Source: Streptomyces sp. NBC_00370 (GTDB lineage Bacteria; Actinomycetota; Actinomycetes; Streptomycetales; Streptomycetaceae). From it: a stretch of DNA of 64,000 nt. The position numbers were made by a program, and so were the translations under genes. Shown piece by piece: positions 60,063-64,000 of the stretch (its first letter is position 1; each line of letters starts with the position of its first letter). Where the stretch lies: positions 4,185,501-4,249,500 of the forward strand of contig NZ_CP107968.1 of NCBI RefSeq assembly GCF_036084755.1, written 5' to 3'. The notes under the pieces are model-generated. The model saw only the letters and a program-made list of their open reading frames with translations. It ran no database searches and was not told the DNA's origin.

Positions 60063-61043
60063 TCAGTACGCGAGCGAGCGGTCGACGGCGTCGAGCACCC
60101 GGTCCAGGCCCGGGAGGTACTCGTCCTCCAGGCGGGCCGGCGGGTACGGCGCGTGGAAGCCGCCGACCCGCAGGACGGGGGCCTCCAGATGGTAGAAGCA
60201 CCGCTCGGTGATCCGGGCGGCGATCTCCGCGCCCGAGCCGTAGAAGACGGGCGCCTCGTGCACCACGACCAGCCGGCGGGTCTTCTCGACCGACGTCTGG
60301 ATGGTGTCGAAGTCGATCGGGGACATCGACCGCAGGTCGACGACCTCCAGCGACCTGCCTTCCTCGGCCGCCGCTGCCGCCGCCTCCAGGCAGACCTTCA
60401 CCATCGGGCCGTAGGCGGCCAGCGTGAGGTCGGTGCCGGTCTGCGCGACGCGTGCCTTGTGCAGCGGTCCCGGGATGGCCTCGGTGTCGACCTCGCCCTT
60501 GTCCCAGTAGCGCCGCTTCGGCTCGAAGAAGATCACCGGGTCGTCGCTCTGGATGGCCTGCTGCATCATCCAGTACGCGTCGGCCGGCGTGGAGGGCGAG
60601 ACGACCTTCAACCCGGCGACGTGCGCGAACAGCGCCTCGGGCGACTCGCTGTGGTGCTCGACGGCGCCGATGCCGCCGCCGTACGGGATACGGATGACGA
60701 CCGGCATCTTGATCTTGCCGAGCGCGCGGGCGTGCATCTTGGCGAGCTGCGTGACGATCTGGTCGTACGCGGGGAAGACGAAGCCGTCGAACTGGATCTC
60801 GGCCACCGGGCGGTAGCCGCGCAGCGCGAGGCCGATCGCCGTGCCGATGATGCCGGACTCGGCGAGCGGGGTGTCGATGACCCGGTCCTCGCCGAAGTCC
60901 TTCAGCAGCCCGTCGGTGACCCGGAAGACGCCGCCGAGCTTGCCGACGTCCTCGCCCATGATCAGGACCTTGGGGTCGGTGTCGAGCGCGTGCCGCAGCG
61001 ATTCGTTGATCGCCTTCGCGATGGGAAGCTTCTGGATCGTCAT
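60063..61043 (-). CDS. bkdB: Branched-chain 2-oxoacid dehydrogenase E1 beta subunit
   Basis: 326-aa E1-beta: IMGEDVGKLGGVFRVTDGL, IPYGGGIGAVEHHSESPEALFAHVAGLKVV, transketolase-like C-terminal half ending in ERCFYHLEAPVLRVGG. Forms the alpha2beta2 thiamin-diphosphate enzyme with the upstream alpha subunit; stop and start of the two genes are 2 bp apart, so translation is coupled. Starts at ATG with AGGGCAAGTAGCC upstream. Confidence 0.93.
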   Translation of the reverse strand: MTIQKLPIAKAINESLRHALDTDPKVLIMGEDVGKLGGVFRVTDGLLKDFGEDRVIDTPLAESGIIGTAIGLALRGYRPVAEIQFDGFVFPAYDQIVTQLAKMHARALGKIKMPVVIRIPYGGGIGAVEHHSESPEALFAHVAGLKVVSPSTPADAYWMMQQAIQSDDPVIFFEPKRRYWDKGEVDTEAIPGPLHKARVAQTGTDLTLAAYGPMVKVCLEAAAAAAEEGRSLEVVDLRSMSPIDFDTIQTSVEKTRRLVVVHEAPVFYGSGAEIAARITERCFYHLEAPVLRVGGFHAPYPPARLEDEYLPGLDRVLDAVDRSLAY

Positions 61044-61045
61044 GG

Positions 61046-62239
61046 CTACTTGCCCTCCCCCGCGTCCTCGAACGACGCCTGGTAGGCGGCGAACTGGGCC
61101 CGCTCCTCGTCCACGAGCGAGTGCCCGTCCGCATAGACATGATCGAAGATCGCCAGGTGCTCGGGGTCCGGCATCTGCCGCACCGCGTCACGCACCCGCT
61201 TGCCGAGCGTCTCGCTCTCCTCCTCCAGCGCGGCGAAGAACGCCTCGTCGGCGTCGCCCGTCCGCTCCAGATACCTGCGCAGCCGCAGGATCGGGTCCTT
61301 GGCCTGCCAGGACTCCGTCTCCTCGTCGGCGCGGTACTTCGTCGGGTCGTCGGAGGTGGTGTGCGCGCCCATCCGGTACGTGAACGCCTCGACCAGCGTC
61401 GGACCCTCGCCCGCGCGGGCCCGCTCCAGCGCCCAGCGGGTCACGGCGAGACAGGCCAGGACGTCGTTGCCGTCGACCCGTACGCCGGGGAAGCCGAAGC
61501 CCTGTGCGCGCTGGTAGAGCGGCACCCGGGTCTGCTTCTCCGTACGCTCGGAGATCGCCCACTGGTTGTTCTGGCAGAAGAAGACCACCGGCGCGTTGTA
61601 GACGGCGCCGAAGGTGAACGACTCCGCCACGTCGCCCTGGCTCGAAGCGCCGTCGCCGAAGTAGGCGATCACGGCCGAGTCGGCGCCGTCCTTGGCGACG
61701 CCCATGGCGTAGCCGACGGCGTGCAGGGTCTGCGAGCCGATGACGATCGTGTACAGGTGGAAGTTGTTGGTGTTGGGGTCCCAGCCGCCGTGGTTCACGC
61801 CGCGGAACATGCCCAGCAGGTTCGTCGGGTCGACCCCCCGGCACCAGGCGACGCCGTGCTCCCGGTAGGTCGGGAAAACGTAGTCGTCGTCGCGCAGCGC
61901 GCGTCCCGAGCCGATCTGGGCGGCCTCCTGGCCGAGCAGCGAGGCCCACAGGCCCAGCTCGCCCTGGCGCTGGAGCGCGGTGGCCTCCGCGTCGAAGCGC
62001 CTGGTCAGGACCATGTCCCGGTACAGGCCGCGGAGGGATTCGGGGGTGAGGTCGGCGACGTAGCCCTCGTATTCGGGGTTCTCGACCCGCTCGCCCTCGG
62101 TGCTGAGGAGCTGGACGAGCTGGGGCTCGGTGCTCCCCTGCTGCGCCGGTGGCGTCTTCTTCGCTGCGGCGCTGCTACTGGTGCGCTTGGCGCCGCTGCT
62201 GCGGCGCGGTTTACGCGCGGCAGTGCTCTCCACGGTCAC
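61046..62239 (-). CDS. bkdA: Branched-chain 2-oxoacid dehydrogenase E1 alpha subunit
   Basis: 397-aa E1-alpha. The thiamin-diphosphate motif is YFGDGASSQGDVAESFTFGAVYNAPVVFFCQNNQWA; MGAHTTSDDPTKYR near the C-terminus is the phosphorylation-loop analogue. N-terminal ~40 residues are basic and Ser/Ala-rich (ARKPRRSSGAKRTSSSAAAKK). GTG at 62239 with GGAGGAG 7 nt upstream is chosen. First gene of the operon; its promoter faces the divergent regulator across a 302-bp region. Confidence 0.93.
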   Translation of the reverse strand: MTVESTAARKPRRSSGAKRTSSSAAAKKTPPAQQGSTEPQLVQLLSTEGERVENPEYEGYVADLTPESLRGLYRDMVLTRRFDAEATALQRQGELGLWASLLGQEAAQIGSGRALRDDDYVFPTYREHGVAWCRGVDPTNLLGMFRGVNHGGWDPNTNNFHLYTIVIGSQTLHAVGYAMGVAKDGADSAVIAYFGDGASSQGDVAESFTFGAVYNAPVVFFCQNNQWAISERTEKQTRVPLYQRAQGFGFPGVRVDGNDVLACLAVTRWALERARAGEGPTLVEAFTYRMGAHTTSDDPTKYRADEETESWQAKDPILRLRRYLERTGDADEAFFAALEEESETLGKRVRDAVRQMPDPEHLAIFDHVYADGHSLVDEERAQFAAYQASFEDAGEGK

Positions 62240-62422
62240 GTGCGTGCTCCTCCGTCTGTCCGGCTCCCGGGATCCGCCGGGTACCAGTGCGGTCGCTTGC
62301 TCCTTCGTGCGCACGGGGTGGGTGCGACCGGTCGGAACAGGCGTGACAGGTGCCCCGGCGAGCGCCTTGTCACAGGCACGTTACCCAGTGGGCCGCATTC
62401 CTGCGAAACCCCCTTTGACCTG

Positions 62423-62451
62423 CGATTTTGCTTGGATTTCCAAGTAAATCG
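62423..62451. promoter_or_regulatory. Near-perfect 29-bp palindrome in the bkd/regulator divergent region
   Basis: CGATTT-tg-CTTGGA-tt-TCCAAG-t-AAATCG: six-base arms nested in a second pair, strikingly AT-rich. The 62240-62541 spacer otherwise holds no gene. Candidates for the binder are the adjacent regulator or a BkdR/Lrp-type protein. Confidence 0.6.
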
Positions 62452-62541
62452 AAAAAGTCGGGAACAACCACTGGTCACAGCCTTGCAGGCCGTCGGGACA
62501 ACGGCACGTTATCCCGCCCGTCTGCGGCAGGGAAGAGGCGA

Positions 62542-63219
62542 GTGTGTGAGACTGCGAAGGTGGATGAAAAGGGAAAAATTACCGTATTCCTACTGGATGA
62601 TCACGAAGTGGTCCGCCGGGGCGTCTACGAGCTGCTGTCCGTGGAGGACGACATCGAGGTCGTCGGCGAGGCAGGCACCGCCGCCGACGCGCTCGTCCGG
62701 ATTCCGGCGACGCGCCCGGACGTGGCCGTGCTGGACGTACGGCTGCCGGACGGCAGCGGGGTCGAGGTCTGCCGGGAGATCCGCTCGCAGAACGAGGACA
62801 TCCACTGCCTGATGCTCACCTCCTTCGCCGACGACGAGGCGCTCTTCGACGCGATCATGGCCGGGGCCTCGGGTTACGTGCTCAAGGCGATCCGGGGCAG
62901 CGAGCTGCTGACGGCGGTACGCGACGTGGCGGCGGGCCGCTCACTGCTGGACCCCGAGGCGACGGCGCGGGTGCTGGAGCGGCTGCGGGACGGCAACAAC
63001 CCGAAGACCAACGACAAGCTGTCGGGCCTCACCGACCAGGAGCGCAAGATCCTCGATCTGATCGGCGAGGGCATGACGAACCGGGCCATCGGCGAACAGC
63101 TGCATCTGGCGGAGAAGACGATCAAGAACTACGTCTCCAGCCTGCTCTCCAAACTGGGCATGGAGCGGCGCTCGCAGGCGGCCGCCTACGTGGCCAGACT
63201 CCAGGCCGAGCAGCGCTGA
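62542..63219 (+). CDS. NarL/DevR-type response regulator
   Basis: 225-aa regulator: receiver with acidic pocket VFLLDDHEVVRRG, phosphorylated Asp in VLDVRLPDGSG, Thr/Ser in MLTSFADDEA and Lys in GYVLKAIRG; then LuxR-type helix-turn-helix LTDQERKILDLIGEGMTNRAIGEQLHLAEKTIKNYVSSLLSKLGM. The layout and position next to bkd match the S. coelicolor orphan regulator SCO3818, reported to be phosphorylated by the OsdK-like kinase SCO0203; no kinase gene is adjacent here either. Start is GTG 62542 after GGGAAGAGG; GTG 62560 is an alternative. Confidence 0.88.
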   Translation: MCETAKVDEKGKITVFLLDDHEVVRRGVYELLSVEDDIEVVGEAGTAADALVRIPATRPDVAVLDVRLPDGSGVEVCREIRSQNEDIHCLMLTSFADDEALFDAIMAGASGYVLKAIRGSELLTAVRDVAAGRSLLDPEATARVLERLRDGNNPKTNDKLSGLTDQERKILDLIGEGMTNRAIGEQLHLAEKTIKNYVSSLLSKLGMERRSQAAAYVARLQAEQR

Positions 63220-63341
63220 ACGGGCCGTTCGGCGGCGGGGCAGGGACCGCCGGAAGGCCGAGCAGCACGCCGGGTCAGGGACCAACGTCCCGGGTGATCC
63301 GGGGCCGTCTCCCCTGTTGGCGGGCGTTTCGGTGACGGACA

Positions 63342-63785
63342 GTGGAGAACATGCCCACCGATGATGACCGCGCCCTCCAACTGCTGACCAGCGTCCCCTT
63401 CGGCCGTGTCACGACGAGCATGCGGGCCATGCCGTTCGTGGCCCCGGCCCGGCATTTCGTCGGCGCCGACTCGGTGGTGCTGCGCATGCACAAGGGGCTC
63501 GGCTACCACCGGGCGTGCGGCGGCAGCGTCGTCACGTACTCCGCGGACAACTTCGGCTCGGGCGAGCGGAACCTCTGGTCCGTCCAGTGCACGGGGACGG
63601 CCCAGCTCACCGCGCCGACACCGCGCGAGACCGCGCTCTTCGAGGCCGAGCCGCAGCCGCTCCAGGTGGACAGCGAGCCGTTCGAGCCGGTCTATCTGCG
63701 ACTGGTCCCGCAGTTCGTGATCGTACACACGCTCGATTACGCGGTTGAGCGACAGGTCCGACACGCAGCGTCAACTATCATCTGA
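63342..63785 (+). CDS. Pyridoxamine 5'-phosphate oxidase-like flavin-fold protein
   Basis: 147-aa split-barrel protein (LLTSVPFGRVTTSMRAMPFVAPARHFVGADSVVLRMHKG, SVVTYSADNFGSGERNLWSVQCTGTAQLT). Members bind FMN or F420 or heme; this form is frequently regulated by DevR-type regulators in Actinobacteria, and it lies directly downstream of one. Start GTG 63342 or ATG 63351, both near GGTGACGG/GTGGAG. Function unassigned. Confidence 0.8.
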   Translation: MENMPTDDDRALQLLTSVPFGRVTTSMRAMPFVAPARHFVGADSVVLRMHKGLGYHRACGGSVVTYSADNFGSGERNLWSVQCTGTAQLTAPTPRETALFEAEPQPLQVDSEPFEPVYLRLVPQFVIVHTLDYAVERQVRHAASTII

Positions 63786-63788
63786 AGA

Positions 63789-64000
63789 GTGCCGCGCTCA
63801 TCTGACACTCTGACTCCTCTGGCGTTATCCGCCCCCGCTCTGGTCTTACCGGCCCCCGCCCCGCCGCCCGAAGCGCTGCCACCGGTCGGCGCGCTGCTGC
63901 GCCGCTACCCGGACGCCGGCGAGCCGATCTCCTGCGTACCCGTCGCCCAGGGCCTGCTGAACCGCGGCTACCGGCTCGCCACGACCCGGGGCGCCTACTT
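63789..64000 (+). CDS. Phosphotransferase family protein, N-terminal part, with TTA codons
   Basis: Runs off the window. Frame GTG 63789 gives a Pro/Ala-rich start and then PVGALLRRYPDAGEPISCVPVAQGLLNRGYRLATTRGAY, which is the glycine-loop region of APH-type kinases. The frame has two TTA leucine codons (13th and 20th). No ATG or TTG alternative exists downstream in the visible part. Start is 3 bp past the PNPOx stop, so possibly the same transcript. Confidence 0.55.
   Translation, partial: MPRSSDTLTPLALSAPALVLPAPAPPPEALPPVGALLRRYPDAGEPISCVPVAQGLLNRGYRLATTRGAY

Noticed and set aside
58645..61191. Very long open minus-strand frame that joins E2 with upstream sequence
   Set aside because: The part upstream of 60054 is an out-of-frame reading of bkdB; the E2 lipoyl domain begins at 60054/60048 with its own ribosome site.
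1..64000. tRNA, rRNA or riboswitch genes
   Set aside because: I looked through the intergenic spaces and found no cloverleaf with CCA-end pattern or known riboswitch core; spaces are mostly under 300 bp.

Overview
The window is typical Streptomyces chromosome: about 70% GC, G/C-ending codons, GTG starts with GGAGG-type leaders, 15-20 bp GC-rich terminator hairpins, and actinobacterial families (mycothiol-dependent MDMPI_N proteins, SpoIIE phosphatases fused to RsbW-like kinases, DmdR/IdeR-type iron boxes). Most of it looks like core chromosome. The gene neighbourhood metG, L,D-transpeptidase-like lipoprotein, aspS, SpoIIE phosphatase and, further on, bkdABC with a divergent response regulator resembles, from memory, the SCO3792-SCO3820 region of S. 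coelicolor. No rRNA, tRNA, CRISPR array or intact transposase was seen.

Layout. 1-4.6 kb: end of a glycosyltransferase, then an iron-regulated siderophore locus (substrate-binding lipoprotein, N-hydroxylase, PLP decarboxylase) with two iron boxes. 4.7-12.99 kb: GNAT protein, D-Ala-D-Ala carboxypeptidase, DipZ-like CcdA/thioredoxin protein, S4 protein, an FtsX-type permease without an ATPase, and an amino-acid permease. 13.0-17.0 kb: a conserved hypothetical that seems to start at ATC, a VWA protein with a histone-like linker, and a decayed two-component system. 17.2-25.2 kb: metG, YkuD lipoprotein, aspS, multidomain SpoIIE phosphatase, AI-2E transporter. 25.4-34.2 kb: small membrane proteins, a FUSC protein, a MerR-PP2C-SnoaL fusion, a universal stress protein, and a luciferase-like monooxygenase/FMN reductase pair.

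34.2-39.4 kb is the accessory-looking part. A methyltransferase gene sits in the middle of a roughly 0.75-0.9 kb non-coding inverted repeat, built from mirrored modules that include a 140-bp element with its own terminal repeats and a foldable core. Next come a pirin gene that shares a palindromic operator-like site with the monooxygenase operon, and two secreted proteins, one beta/gamma-crystallin-like and one aerolysin-like.

39.4-64.0 kb: SseB-like protein, acyl-CoA dehydrogenase, M18 aminopeptidase, NHL/thioredoxin protein, several enzymes and transporters with their regulators, then three highly charged low-complexity proteins (an SRPBCC protein with acidic tail, an acidic/histone-like protein, and a protein with LEA-like 11-residue repeats). 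The window ends with the branched-chain 2-oxoacid dehydrogenase operon bkdABC, a divergent NarL/DevR-type regulator with a large palindrome between them, a PNPOx-like protein and the start of a phosphotransferase gene that holds two TTA codons.
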